From Chloroflexota bacterium (GTDB lineage: Bacteria; Chloroflexota; UBA11872; VXOZ01), in the NCBI GenBank assembly GCA_022824225.1, contig JAJEAH010000046.1, positions 80,910 through 141,399 of the forward strand: a stretch of DNA of 60,490 nucleotides. The letters are read 5' to 3'. The notes under the pieces were generated by a model that ran no database searches, was not told the DNA's origin, and worked only from the letters and a program-made list of their open reading frames with translations. The position numbers and the translations under genes are program-made. Shown piece by piece: positions 7,387-15,699 of this stretch (positions are counted from its first letter, which is position 1; each line of letters opens with the position of its first letter).

Positions 7387-8181
7387 TCAGTCCGGATACC
7401 AGTCAGGATTGTACCGCTTGGCGTAGAAGCGGGTGGCTTTGCTCAGGTCCAGGTCGGCGATGAGGAGGTCTTCCCGGCCGTAGGGCACGTGGGCCAGCAG
7501 GTTGCCCTTGGGGTCGATGAGGCTCGTAGCCGAGTTCTGATAGCGCATGGCCTGGTTGACGCTAACGAAATACACGGAGTTCTCCTCGGCGCGGCACTGC
7601 ATGGCCTTCTCGTAGAAGGACTCGCCCCAGGCCGTCAGCGAGCGTCCGCGGGTATCGCTCCCGGTCACCTGGGGTTGGAAGACGATGCGGGCGCCCCGCG
7701 CGGCGGCCCAGCGCACCGTTTCCGGGTAGCGCCACCCCTCGTGGCAGATGCAGATGCCGAAAACGGTTCCCGCAGTGCGGAAGACCCGCCGTTTGCCGTC
7801 CGGCACGTAGTTGCGGGATTCCCCGCCGGGCGTAATCTGATTCTTCGTCTGGTGGCCGAGCACGCGTCCGGCGGCCGAGATTACCACGGCGCGGTTTTCC
7901 AGTCCCAAGTCGCTCAACCACTCCAGCCCGACTATGGCGGCCACGCCATGGGCGCGGCAGGCCGCGCGCAAGCGCCGCAGCGCATCTACCATGGTGGGTT
8001 GGTCCACCGGCGGCAATTCGAACAGTCCCCCGCGCAAACCGGGCAAGTAGGCCTCCGGAAAGCAAACGATGGCGACCTGGGCAGTCGCGCACTCAGCCAG
8101 GACCGCGTCGATCTTCTCCACGCCGTGCAGCACGGAGTCCGGTCGTTTCAACGGCGCCAACCCAATGCGGAGGGATGCCAT
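7387..8181 (-). CDS. Carbon-nitrogen hydrolase (nitrilase superfamily amidase)
   Basis: A 264-residue cytoplasmic hydrolase of C-N bonds in amides, nitriles or N-carbamoyl compounds. The Glu-Lys-Cys triad is visible: Glu43 in VCFPEAYLPG, Lys113 in QTKNQITPGGE, and Cys146 in FGICICHEGWRYPE. Length fits a single-domain amidase. ATG 8181 is preceded by GGAG at a 7-base gap, a good site. It follows dnaB in the same direction after 144 bases that hold nothing recognisable, so it may share that transcript. Substrate is unknown; branch amidases of this build include omega-amidases and N-carbamoyl hydrolases. The other amidase-type genes within 8 kb point to nitrogen scavenging, which is inference. 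Confidence 0.9.
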   Translation of the reverse strand: MASLRIGLAPLKRPDSVLHGVEKIDAVLAECATAQVAIVCFPEAYLPGLRGGLFELPPVDQPTMVDALRRLRAACRAHGVAAIVGLEWLSDLGLENRAVVISAAGRVLGHQTKNQITPGGESRNYVPDGKRRVFRTAGTVFGICICHEGWRYPETVRWAAARGARIVFQPQVTGSDTRGRSLTAWGESFYEKAMQCRAEENSVYFVSVNQAMRYQNSATSLIDPKGNLLAHVPYGREDLLIADLDLSKATRFYAKRYNPDWYPD

Positions 8182-8325
8182 GGTAAATCTCCATTCTCAC
8201 TGCAAGGCGCACGCCAACTCCGACGAGATGCCCGTCTGCAGCGGGGGCACGGCCGTCAATGCCAACCCCACGCGGCCCGTGTTCGTCCCGCCGGGCAGGG
8301 CGTGTGCTACGCCATGAGCGACCGC

Positions 8326-9699
8326 CTAGAACGGCGCGCCGTTGGTCGAGCCGGAGTCAGGCCTGTCTTCGAACGCAAAATACTGGTCCAGATAGTCCAG
8401 CGTTATCGTGCCCGTGGGGCCGTTGCGGTGCTTGGCCACGATGATGTCCGCTTCGCCCTTGCGCGGGGAATCCTCATCATAGAGTTCGTCGCGGTAGATG
8501 AACATTACCAAGTCCGCGTCCTGCTCCAGCGCGCCCGACTCCCTGAGGTCGGAGAGCATGGGCCGGTGGTTCTCGCGCTGTTCCACGGCGCGGGAAAGCT
8601 GCGAGAGGGCAATGATTGGGATGTTGAGTTCGCGGGCGAGGGCCTTGAGCGAACGGGAGATCTCCGAAATCTCCTGCACGCGGTTTTCGCCGCCCCGGCG
8701 GCCTTGAATGAGTTGCAGGTAGTCCACGACCAGCAAGCCGATGTTCGCCCGCGCCTGCAGGCGCCGCGCCTTGGTGCGCAGGTCCATGGCGTTGAGAAAG
8801 CCGCTATCGTCCACGTAGATTGGCGCTTCCGTCAGCGCACCCACCATGCTGCCCAGGTGCTCCCACTCCTGGTCGCTCAGTTCCCCCAAGCGCAGGCGGT
8901 GGGAATCCACCCGCGCCAGCATGCACAGGAACCGCTGGGCCAGTTGCTCGGCGGACATTTCCAAACTGAATATCCCAACTGGCACGTGGGGTTCCAGGAT
9001 CGCGAGGCTGCTGGCAATATTGAGCGCCAGCGTCGTCTTGCCGGTGGAGGGTCTGCCGGCAACGATGATCAGGTCCGACCGTTGCAGGCCGGCGGTCATG
9101 CGGTCCAGGGCGCGGAAACCCGAGCGGATGCCGGGCGCGGCCTGTTCGCCTAAACGGGCGCCGGTGAGCTTCTCCCAGTACTCGTCCACCACCGGGCGAA
9201 TGTGCACGAAGTCCTGGTCCGCCGCGTGCCGGGCGAGATTGAAGAGCACCTGCTCGACCTTGTCCAGCGCGTCCTCCACCTCAAGCTGGGTATCGTAGCC
9301 AATCGCCGCCACTTCGCTGGCTGCGCTTATGATGCGCCGCATCACCGCCAGCCGCTCCACGATGTGCCCGTAGTATTCCGCGTGCACGGATGTCGGCATC
9401 ATATTCGCCAGCGACGCGATGTAGGTCTCGTTGCCGACCTCTTCGATGCGCGACATGCGATTCAGTTCGTCGCAGATGGTCACGAAATCCGTGGGCTCGC
9501 GGCGCTCGTAGAGGGCTAGCCCCGCCTGAAAGATATGCTGGTGCGCCTCGCGATAGAAGTCCTCCGGCTGCAGGAACTGCGCAACCCGCTCGATGGCCTC
9601 GGGGTCGATGAGCATGCTGCCCAGCACAGCCTGTTCCGCTTCGATATTCTGCGGCGGCAGACGCTCCACACCGGCATTTGCGACGGGGTCGGTCGCCAC
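8326..9699 (-). CDS. dnaB: Replicative DNA helicase DnaB
   Basis: A 457-residue hexameric 5'-3' helicase of the replication fork. The N-terminal primase-interacting domain opens PPQNIEAEQAVLGSMLIDPEA (residues ~16-36). The RecA-like core has Walker A GRPSTGKTT (215-223), EMSAEQLAQRFLCMLA, Walker B LLVVDYLQLI, and the late motif LSQLSRAVEQRENHRPMLSDLRESGALEQDADLVMFIYRDE. No intein interrupts the Walker A site, which is a common insertion point. It starts with GTG directly after the TAA of rplI (TAAGTG), so it depends on rplI transcription and probably on translational coupling. Confidence 0.97.
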   Translation of the reverse strand: MATDPVANAGVERLPPQNIEAEQAVLGSMLIDPEAIERVAQFLQPEDFYREAHQHIFQAGLALYERREPTDFVTICDELNRMSRIEEVGNETYIASLANMMPTSVHAEYYGHIVERLAVMRRIISAASEVAAIGYDTQLEVEDALDKVEQVLFNLARHAADQDFVHIRPVVDEYWEKLTGARLGEQAAPGIRSGFRALDRMTAGLQRSDLIIVAGRPSTGKTTLALNIASSLAILEPHVPVGIFSLEMSAEQLAQRFLCMLARVDSHRLRLGELSDQEWEHLGSMVGALTEAPIYVDDSGFLNAMDLRTKARRLQARANIGLLVVDYLQLIQGRRGGENRVQEISEISRSLKALARELNIPIIALSQLSRAVEQRENHRPMLSDLRESGALEQDADLVMFIYRDELYDEDSPRKGEADIIVAKHRNGPTGTITLDYLDQYFAFEDRPDSGSTNGAPF

Positions 9700-10152
9700 T
9701 TACGCTTCCTCTGCTTGCACTTCCACCGAAAGTGCCGCTTCCACGGCGTATCCGAGCTTTATCGAGACCGTGTACGTGCCCAGGTCGCGGATCGCTTGGT
9801 CCAGTTCCAGGGAGTGCCGATCGATCTCGATGCCGATCTGCTCCTGGATGGCGTCGGCGATTTGCTGGCTAGTCACCGAGCCGTAGAGCCGGTCCTGTTC
9901 GCCCACTCGCGCCGTCACGACGACGGTTGAGCCGCTCAGCTTGGCCGCGGTTTCGGCTGCGGTCTGCCGCTCGGTCTCAGACCGCCGTGTCACGGCCGCT
10001 TTCTGCTCTTCCCACAGGCGCTCAGAGCCCTTGGTCGCCTTCTCCGCGAAACCGCGGGGAATGAGGAAATTGCGGGCGTGGCCGTCGGCAACGTCCTTCA
10101 CTTCACCGGCCTGGCCCACGTTCGGCACATTCTTGAGCAAGACGACACGCAT
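9700..10152 (-). CDS. rplI: 50S ribosomal protein bL9
   Basis: A 150-residue ribosomal protein. The start MRVVLLKNVPNVGQAGEVKDVADGHARNFLIPRGFA is the bL9 N-terminal domain signature. A charged connecting helix follows (ERLWEEQKAAVTRRSETERQ), then the C-terminal domain with LYGSVTSQQIADAIQEQIGIEIDR. ATG 10152 has AAGGAG eight bases upstream. It is the first gene of an rplI-dnaB unit. The commonly linked rpsF, ssb and rpsR are not upstream here; a divergent ThDP enzyme gene occupies that side. Confidence 0.97.
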   Translation of the reverse strand: MRVVLLKNVPNVGQAGEVKDVADGHARNFLIPRGFAEKATKGSERLWEEQKAAVTRRSETERQTAAETAAKLSGSTVVVTARVGEQDRLYGSVTSQQIADAIQEQIGIEIDRHSLELDQAIRDLGTYTVSIKLGYAVEAALSVEVQAEEA

Positions 10153-10189
10153 CGATTGAACTCCTTAAATGCTCTGCGGTTGTAGAGCT

Positions 10190-10218
10190 ATAGTACTGGC
10201 TTGCTTGGCGCCGCTCAA
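10190..10218 (-). promoter_or_regulatory. Sigma70-type promoter for rplI-dnaB
   Basis: Read on the minus strand: TTGAGC (10218-10213), a 17-base spacer, then TACTAT (10195-10190), 37 bases before the rplI ATG and followed by its AAGGAG. Four of six bases match consensus in each box and the spacing is ideal. No start-site data. Confidence 0.5.
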
Positions 10219-10319
10219 GTGAACGCGGCGCTCTCCCGCGCAAGTTGACAAGGGATAGAGCGACGCGCAAGCTAGGGAGAGACCTCACGTACTATCCTAT
10301 CACCATTGCGCGCATCCCC

Positions 10320-11981
10320 ATGGCTGCTCCCGTTCAGGAATCCAACCTCACCGTCGCGGCGTTTGTGGCCCGGTTTCTCCGCCAGCAGGGCATTCAGCGC
10401 TTCTGGGGCGTGACCGGCGGCGAAAACGTGGACCTCATCAATGCCTGCTACGCCGAAGACATCGACTTCCAGCTTGTCCATCACGAGAATACCGCCGCCT
10501 TTCTGGCCCAAAATACGGCCTATCTGACCGGTGCGCCGGCGGTCTTCTTGACGACCTTAGGCCCCGGCGCCACGAACATCGTGAACGCCGTGGCCGACGC
10601 GTACCTGGCACGGCTGCCCCTGATCGTCGTCACTGCCGATTTCGAAGACCCCACGGTGGAGTTCGCCACCCACCAGAACGCGCCGCTTCTGGACTTGCTG
10701 CGGCCCATCACGAAGTGGAACGCGAGACTCACTGCCGCGAACGTGGCGGATGCCCTGGCCTATGCCTGGGCGGTGGCAGCCCAGGGCCGGCCCGGGCCGG
10801 TGCATCTGGCCTTGCCGGCAGCCGTGGCGCGGCAGACGCTGGCCGCGGCGGCGCCGTCGCATACCGCGGCGCGCCCCCTGGGCATCATGGACGCCGCGCC
10901 GGCGCCCCGCACCGCCCTGGCCCGCCTGGCCACCTGCGACGCGCCGGTGATCGTGCTGGGACTGGAAGCCAACCACCGCCTGCAGCAGGAAACTATCGTC
11001 GCCTTGGCGGAACAATGGGGCGCGCCGGTGGTCAACATGCCCATGAGCAAGGGCGTCTTTCCGGAGGATCATCCGCTCTTCGCCGGCATTCACAGCGTGT
11101 ACGGTTATGCGCTGGTGGATGAGTTTCTCGACCAAGCCGACTGTATCCTGGCGGTTGGGCTAGACGGCTCCGACTTCATCCATCCCTGGCAGACGGAGGC
11201 CACCACCATTGCCATCCACCCGCATACGGAAGTCGATTCCGCCTTCGGGGCCGATTACGTGCTCGTCGGTGATTTGGAAGCCACGGTGCGCCTCCTAACG
11301 CCGGAGCTTACCCATCACGGTGATTGGGGGCCGCGGGCGGCGGCGGCGGGCCGCGCCCAAATCCGGCAGCGCCTCGCGCCGGGGCATTCGAACCAGGGCG
11401 CTCAATCTCAGTCGGCGGCAGGAGTTGCGCCCCAGGTTGTGCTATCCACACTTCGCGAACTGACGCCGCCGGATACGGTGTTCGCCTGCGACGTGGGCTC
11501 CCACAAACTGCTGGCGTGCCAGTGGTGGCAGAGCACGCAGCCCCAGACGTTTCTGGTCTCCAACGGCCTTTCCACCATGGGCTTCGGCGTGCCGGCGGCC
11601 CTGGCGGCCAAGCTCGCCGATCCCGCGCGGCCGGTGGTCTGCGTAACCGGCGACGGCGGCCTGTTAATGTATGCCGGTGAACTTGAGACCGTCAAGCGCC
11701 TGGCCCCGGCCAGCGAGACTCCGTTCGTCATTGTCGTCTTTGTAGACTCCACTCTGGCCCTGATCCGCATGAAGTCGGAGGAACGCGGCTATGAGGGGCG
11801 GGAAAACGACTTTGGCCACACGGACTACATGGCGCTGGCCGCAGCGTTCGGCTTGCCTGCCGTGCACGTGCGGCACGAAGCGGACTGCGCCGCCGCGCTG
11901 CGGGAAGCGTTGTCCCTAAACGAACCGGTGCTGGTTGCGGTTGAAATAGACGTCAACGAATACCGCCACATGGGCGGCTAG
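10320..11981 (+). CDS. Thiamine diphosphate-dependent enzyme (acetolactate synthase-like)
   Basis: A 553-residue enzyme with the three-domain layout of the POX/ALS family: Pyr domain (residues ~10-170) with the activating Glu56 in VHHENTAAF and TTLGPGATNIVNA; middle domain ~190-325; PP domain with SNGLSTMGFGVPAALAAKLA and the ThDP motif GDGG at 444-447. The metal-ligand position about 28 residues later, usually Asn (N-D-x-x-x-x-x-I), reads VDSTLALI with Val475, an unusual change. ATG 10320 opens directly on the domain start; an earlier frame start at 10245 adds 25 residues of poor quality. It lies back to back with rplI and 29 bases before an acetamidase/formamidase gene. The family includes 2-oxo acid decarboxylases, oxalyl-CoA decarboxylase and sulfoacetaldehyde acetyltransferase; the reaction is not decidable here. 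Confidence 0.9.
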   Translation: MAAPVQESNLTVAAFVARFLRQQGIQRFWGVTGGENVDLINACYAEDIDFQLVHHENTAAFLAQNTAYLTGAPAVFLTTLGPGATNIVNAVADAYLARLPLIVVTADFEDPTVEFATHQNAPLLDLLRPITKWNARLTAANVADALAYAWAVAAQGRPGPVHLALPAAVARQTLAAAAPSHTAARPLGIMDAAPAPRTALARLATCDAPVIVLGLEANHRLQQETIVALAEQWGAPVVNMPMSKGVFPEDHPLFAGIHSVYGYALVDEFLDQADCILAVGLDGSDFIHPWQTEATTIAIHPHTEVDSAFGADYVLVGDLEATVRLLTPELTHHGDWGPRAAAAGRAQIRQRLAPGHSNQGAQSQSAAGVAPQVVLSTLRELTPPDTVFACDVGSHKLLACQWWQSTQPQTFLVSNGLSTMGFGVPAALAAKLADPARPVVCVTGDGGLLMYAGELETVKRLAPASETPFVIVVFVDSTLALIRMKSEERGYEGRENDFGHTDYMALAAAFGLPAVHVRHEADCAAALREALSLNEPVLVAVEIDVNEYRHMGG

Positions 11982-12010
11982 CTCCCCAAGCCACAAGAAA
12001 GGTGCGTGCC

Positions 12011-12979
12011 ATGGCTACCGTACACCGCCACGAACCGAGCATCTACTACTACACGTTTGGCCCCCACGAACCGGCGCTGCGCCTCAATTCCGGCGACCGG
12101 GTCATCGTGCCGACGGCGGACGCCGGTAGTTGGGACCGCAACGGCGACCAGCTTCCGCCGGAGCAACGGCACACCTTGCCCGACACCGAACTGCGCTACT
12201 CTAATCCGCAGGTCGGCCCCTACTACGTGGAGGAAGCGGAAGTGGGCGACATCCTGTGCGTCCGCATTCTGCGCGTGGACTTGAACCGCGATTGGGCGTT
12301 TTCCCGCTTCAATCCCGGTTTCGGCAATCTGGGCGTGGAGGACTATCCCGCCGGCCCCACGGGTCTCAACGCACCGCTGCCGCAGAAATACTTCCATTGG
12401 GAGCTTGATCACGCCAACGGCACGGCCACGCTGGACCTGCCTGCCAGCACGTTGGGCAGCATCACGATCCCGTGCCACCCCTTCCTGGGCTGCATTGGCG
12501 TGGCGCCGCGCTTTGGCGAGCACATCAATACGCTCTCCTCCGGCAATCACGGCGGCAACATGGACTGCGTGGAAACCCAGCCGGGGACGACGGTGTACTT
12601 GCCGGTGTTCGTGAAAGGCGCGTACCTGCAATTCGCCGACGTGCACGCCGCGCAAGGCGACGGCGAACTCTGCGGCGTGGCGCTGGAAACGACGGCCGAG
12701 GTGGAAGTGGAGGTGGAGGTCTGCAAGGGCGGCGATCCCATCGACTGGCCGCGTTTCGAGGACGACGAGTGGCTCATGGTGGCCGGCAACGCCCGCCCGC
12801 TCATGGACGCCTACCGCATCGCCCACGTGGAACTCATCCGCTGGCTCGCCAGCGACTACGGCTTCGATCAGTGGGAAGCCTTCCAGGTGGTGTCTCAAGT
12901 CGGCCGCACGCGGGTGGGGAACGTCGTCGACCCGAACTACACGGTGGTTGCGAAGTTTCCGAAGCGGTATTTGCCGTAG
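12011..12979 (+). CDS. Acetamidase/formamidase family protein (1)
   Basis: A 322-residue metal-dependent amidase-family protein that would release ammonia from short amides such as formamide. Family signs: the N-terminal beta region with [36 protein letters not shown], the central PCHPFLGCIGVAP, and the conserved block SGNHGGNMDC followed by PGTTVYLPVFVKGAYLQFADVHAAQGDGELCG, which holds the metal-binding His/Asp residues. ATG 12011 is chosen because AAAGG lies about 9 bases upstream; GTG 12002 in the same frame is less likely. Twenty-nine bases separate it from the ThDP enzyme, so one operon is likely. A paralogue sits at 37394-38326. Confidence 0.9.
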   Translation: MATVHRHEPSIYYYTFGPHEPALRLNSGDRVIVPTADAGSWDRNGDQLPPEQRHTLPDTELRYSNPQVGPYYVEEAEVGDILCVRILRVDLNRDWAFSRFNPGFGNLGVEDYPAGPTGLNAPLPQKYFHWELDHANGTATLDLPASTLGSITIPCHPFLGCIGVAPRFGEHINTLSSGNHGGNMDCVETQPGTTVYLPVFVKGAYLQFADVHAAQGDGELCGVALETTAEVEVEVEVCKGGDPIDWPRFEDDEWLMVAGNARPLMDAYRIAHVELIRWLASDYGFDQWEAFQVVSQVGRTRVGNVVDPNYTVVAKFPKRYLP

Positions 12980-13080
12980 TTTTGCCGTGCCTTAGCAGCG
13001 TGGGGTGGAACCTGATGGTATGCTTGAACTAGAGGTATGCACACGTCTCCGGCTATTACAAATGAGAGTGACCCCGCAAG

Positions 13081-13917
13081 ATGACGGATGAAGATCGGGT
13101 GCGCTTGCTCCACATGGTCGATGCTGCAAAGAAGGCAGTAGCCCTGGTTTCCGACACGTCTTTGGAGCAGTACACTGCGGCAGAGAACTTTGTCTTGCGC
13201 GCCGCTACAGAGAGACTCATTGGACTCGCTGGCGGGGCGGCCCACCATGTCTCGAGCGGCCTCAAAGCGCAGCACCCAGAGATTCCCTGGCGGCAAATCG
13301 CTGACATGCGCAACCACTTGACCTATGGGAACGTGCCTGAGGATAACAAGATCGTCTGGCAAGCGGCAACGGAACATGCGCCGCATCTTCTTGCAGAGCT
13401 AGAACACTTACTGAGCACCTTGCCCAAGGCGACGCCTACCAAACGCGCCAAGGAGCGGGGGACAAGCCCCCGCGCTACGGCTTGGCAGCGAGGATCAAGC
13501 GACCTTGTGGAAGATGACGTGCTCGGCCAAGAGAACGCCAACCGAGTCCGTGTGCCTGGGCAACGCGCCATAGCTCCTACGCGAGAATACGTCCTGGAGG
13601 AGCTCTTCAAGGTCCGCGCGACGCTGCGCAGGTTTGGCGTGCGGCACATTGCGGTCTTTGGTTCGGTCGCCCGCAATACTGCTTACGCCGACAGCGATAT
13701 CGACATTGTTGTAGACATTCCGCATGGGCACATCACGCTTGACAACTTCTTCGGTCTTCAGGACTTTCTGAAAGATCACTTTCAGCGGAAAGTGGACGTG
13801 ATAACCGAGAGCAGTCTCAAGCCTTTTGCACGTGACCTGGTGATGCGGGACGCGGTTTTTCTCGAGGGATTGCATGAGGCAGAAATGGAGACAGAGCAGC
13901 CGCTCTCGCGGGCGTAG
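13081..13917 (+). CDS. HepT-like (HEPN) domain fused to MntA-like minimal nucleotidyltransferase
   Basis: One 278-residue protein joins the two halves of a type VII toxin-antitoxin pair. Residues ~1-112 are HepT/DUF86-like (YTAAENFVLRAATERLIGLAGGAAHHV, then IPWRQIADMRNHLTYGNV and IVWQAATEHAPHLLAEL). Residues ~168-270 are MntA-like, with FGVRHIAVFGSVARNTAYADSDIDI (an exact GS-x10-D-x-D, Gly194-Asp208) and KVDVITE (third acid, Asp239). In HepT the RNase motif is R-x4-H-x-Y; here it reads R77-NHLT-Y82-G-N84, so the catalytic His and the Tyr that MntA AMPylates are both replaced. The linker (113-167) is encoded partly by a dispersed palindrome at 13455-13473. Usually the halves are separate genes. 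The protein is probably self-neutralised or repurposed. Confidence 0.8.
   Translation: MTDEDRVRLLHMVDAAKKAVALVSDTSLEQYTAAENFVLRAATERLIGLAGGAAHHVSSGLKAQHPEIPWRQIADMRNHLTYGNVPEDNKIVWQAATEHAPHLLAELEHLLSTLPKATPTKRAKERGTSPRATAWQRGSSDLVEDDVLGQENANRVRVPGQRAIAPTREYVLEELFKVRATLRRFGVRHIAVFGSVARNTAYADSDIDIVVDIPHGHITLDNFFGLQDFLKDHFQRKVDVITESSLKPFARDLVMRDAVFLEGLHEAEMETEQPLSRA
13455..13480 (+). repeat. Dispersed palindrome within the HepT-MntA linker
   Basis: GCGGGGG-ACAAG-CCCCCGC (7-base arms) followed by GCTACGG. Read in reverse it is GTAGCGCGGGGGCTTGTCCC, which matches GTAGCGCGGGGGCTTTGCCC at 45639-45658. It is therefore a mobile or dispersed element, not ordinary coding sequence. Confidence 0.75.
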
Positions 13918-14017
13918 TGCGTTTGTTCTGCTTAGAGAAGCCTCAAGGTCGTAGCAATTCGAAATGACCAGTAGCTATCTCATAATTCGGCTTGACCAGC
14001 TTGACGTGCTATTTGTG

Positions 14018-14104
14018 CTTCGACAAGCTCAGCACGAACGGAGCGTTGCCTTTTCCGTTCGCCCCCGTATCAAGTACGGGGCAGGCCCTGAGCCTGTCGA
14101 AGGG
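14018..14104. repeat. Inverted-repeat element of the CTTCGACAAGCTCAG family
   Basis: Left arm CTTCGACAAGCTCAGCACG, right arm CCCTGAGCCTGTCGAAGGG (its reverse complement with a few changes). Between them lie GAACGGA/TCCGTTC and CCCGTATCAAGTACGGG as further palindromes. It sits 24 bases before the D-aminoacylase-like gene. Partial copies are at 48247-48270 and 60379-60404. Confidence 0.8.
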
Positions 14105-14127
14105 CAGTTCTACACAGGGTATTATTC

Positions 14128-15699
14128 ATGACTTTCGACCTCCTCATTCGTAACGGCCGTGTCGTCGACGGCCTCGGCAACCCGTGGTTCCGGGCCGACG
14201 TGGGCATCAGCCAAGGGCGCATCGCCGCCGTGGGACGCTTGGATTCTTGCACGGCGGAGTCCGAGATCGATGCTACGGGAAAGACAATTTGTCCCGGCTT
14301 CATCGACGTCCACAACCACTCCGACCTCATTCTGCTGCGCGAGCCGGACCACACGCCCAAAGTCGCCCAGGGGATCACCACCGAGATTCTCGGTTCCGAC
14401 GGCATCGGCTACGCGCCCATGTCCCCCAGGCACCTGCGCGAGACCGCCCAGCTCTACCACGCCATCAACGGCGGCCTGCCCGCAGACGTGGAACCGTGGC
14501 GGACCATTCCCGAATACCTGGACCGCTTTGACGGAAACGTCGCCGTAAACGTCGCCTACCAGGTGCCCCACAACGCGCTGCGGTTGGCCGTGCTCGGCTG
14601 GGAGAATTGCCCCGCTCACGAAGACGAACTACAGCAGATGGCGCGCCTGGCCGCGGAAGCAATGGAGCAGGGCTGCGTGGGCTTTGCCACCGGCCTCTCG
14701 TACCACCCGCACGTGTTCTGCGGGTTGGAGGAACTCGTCGCCATCAGCAAAGCCGTGGCCGCGTACGGCGGCGTGTACAACACCCACATGCGCTACCACC
14801 TGGGCGATCAGTTCTTGGACCCCGTGCACGAAACGCTGGACGTTGCGCGCCAAGCCGATATTCCGGTGCACATCGCCCACTATTTGATCTCCGGCAAGGA
14901 GACCTGGGGGTTGAGCAGCCAGCGGTTGGCGCTCGTGGATTCAGCGCGCGCCGAGGGCTTGGACGTAACCTTCGACGCCTATTGCTATCCCGCGGGCTCG
15001 ACCACCGGCATGTTCGTGCTGCCGCTCTGGATGGGCGCCGACGGCCCAAGCGCCATGCTGAAGCGCGTGCGCTCGCCCAACGTCATGGCGCAAATTCTCG
15101 ACGAAATCGAGGGCCGGGAGCGGGACTTCTACGCGCGCATGCAGATTACGCACATCGGCCTGGAGCATTACCGCCAATGGGAGGGCCGCCGCCTGGCGGA
15201 CGTGGCGGACGAAGTCGACGAGGCCCCCGACGCGCTGCTGCTGCGGCTGCTGGATGAAGCCGCTTTGGACATCGGCTTCACGTTCCACTTTGGCAACGAG
15301 GCCGACGTGCAGGCCATCATCCAGCATCCTGCGCACATGGGGTCAACCGACGCCATCATGATGGGCAGTTCGCCCCATCCCCGCGCCTACGGCACGTACC
15401 CGCGTTTCCTCGGCCACTATGCCCGCGAACTCGGCCTCTTCACGCTGGAAGACGCCGTCCGGCGTTTCACCGGCTACCCGGCGCAGCGCTTCGGCTTGTC
15501 CGACCGCGGCATCATCCGCACCGGCATGGCCGCCGACATCGTAGTGTTCGACTCCGCAACGGTCATCGACCGCTCCACGTTTGACGACCCTCGCCAGTTT
15601 CCAACCGGCATCGAGCACGTGCTCGTCAACGGCACGCCCGTCATCGCGAACGGCGCTCCCACCGGCGCGCGGCCGGGCAGAGCCCTGCGTAGGGGATAG
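14128..15699 (+). CDS. N-acyl-D-amino-acid deacylase-type amidohydrolase
   Basis: A 523-residue amidohydrolase-superfamily enzyme that would cleave an N-acyl or related amide bond of D-amino acids in the cytoplasm. Seen: FDLLIRNGRVVDGLGNPWFRADVGI (N-terminal beta sandwich), the metal motif H62-N-H64-S-D66 in GFIDVHNHSDL, QGITTEILGSDGIGYAP, GFATGLSYHPHVF, NTHMRY, PVHIAHYLISGKETWG, and the C-terminal MGSTDAIMMGSSPHPRAYGT, DAVRRFTGYPAQRFGLSDRG. Classical D-aminoacylases have GNCG at the 'GSDG' position, where the Cys is a zinc ligand; here it is Asp, so the metal centre differs. ATG 14128 is preceded by a repeat element, so promoter placement is uncertain. It is not part of a visible operon. Confidence 0.88.
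   Translation: MTFDLLIRNGRVVDGLGNPWFRADVGISQGRIAAVGRLDSCTAESEIDATGKTICPGFIDVHNHSDLILLREPDHTPKVAQGITTEILGSDGIGYAPMSPRHLRETAQLYHAINGGLPADVEPWRTIPEYLDRFDGNVAVNVAYQVPHNALRLAVLGWENCPAHEDELQQMARLAAEAMEQGCVGFATGLSYHPHVFCGLEELVAISKAVAAYGGVYNTHMRYHLGDQFLDPVHETLDVARQADIPVHIAHYLISGKETWGLSSQRLALVDSARAEGLDVTFDAYCYPAGSTTGMFVLPLWMGADGPSAMLKRVRSPNVMAQILDEIEGRERDFYARMQITHIGLEHYRQWEGRRLADVADEVDEAPDALLLRLLDEAALDIGFTFHFGNEADVQAIIQHPAHMGSTDAIMMGSSPHPRAYGTYPRFLGHYARELGLFTLEDAVRRFTGYPAQRFGLSDRGIIRTGMAADIVVFDSATVIDRSTFDDPRQFPTGIEHVLVNGTPVIANGAPTGARPGRALRRG

Noticed and set aside
7312-9153. A 613-codon plus-strand open frame
   Set aside because: It is the antisense of the nitrilase-family gene and dnaB, both of which show catalytic motifs on the minus strand; long antisense frames are common in GC-rich DNA.
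10245-10260. TTGACA as a promoter for the ThDP enzyme
   Set aside because: The -35 is perfect, but no acceptable -10 lies 16-18 bases downstream.
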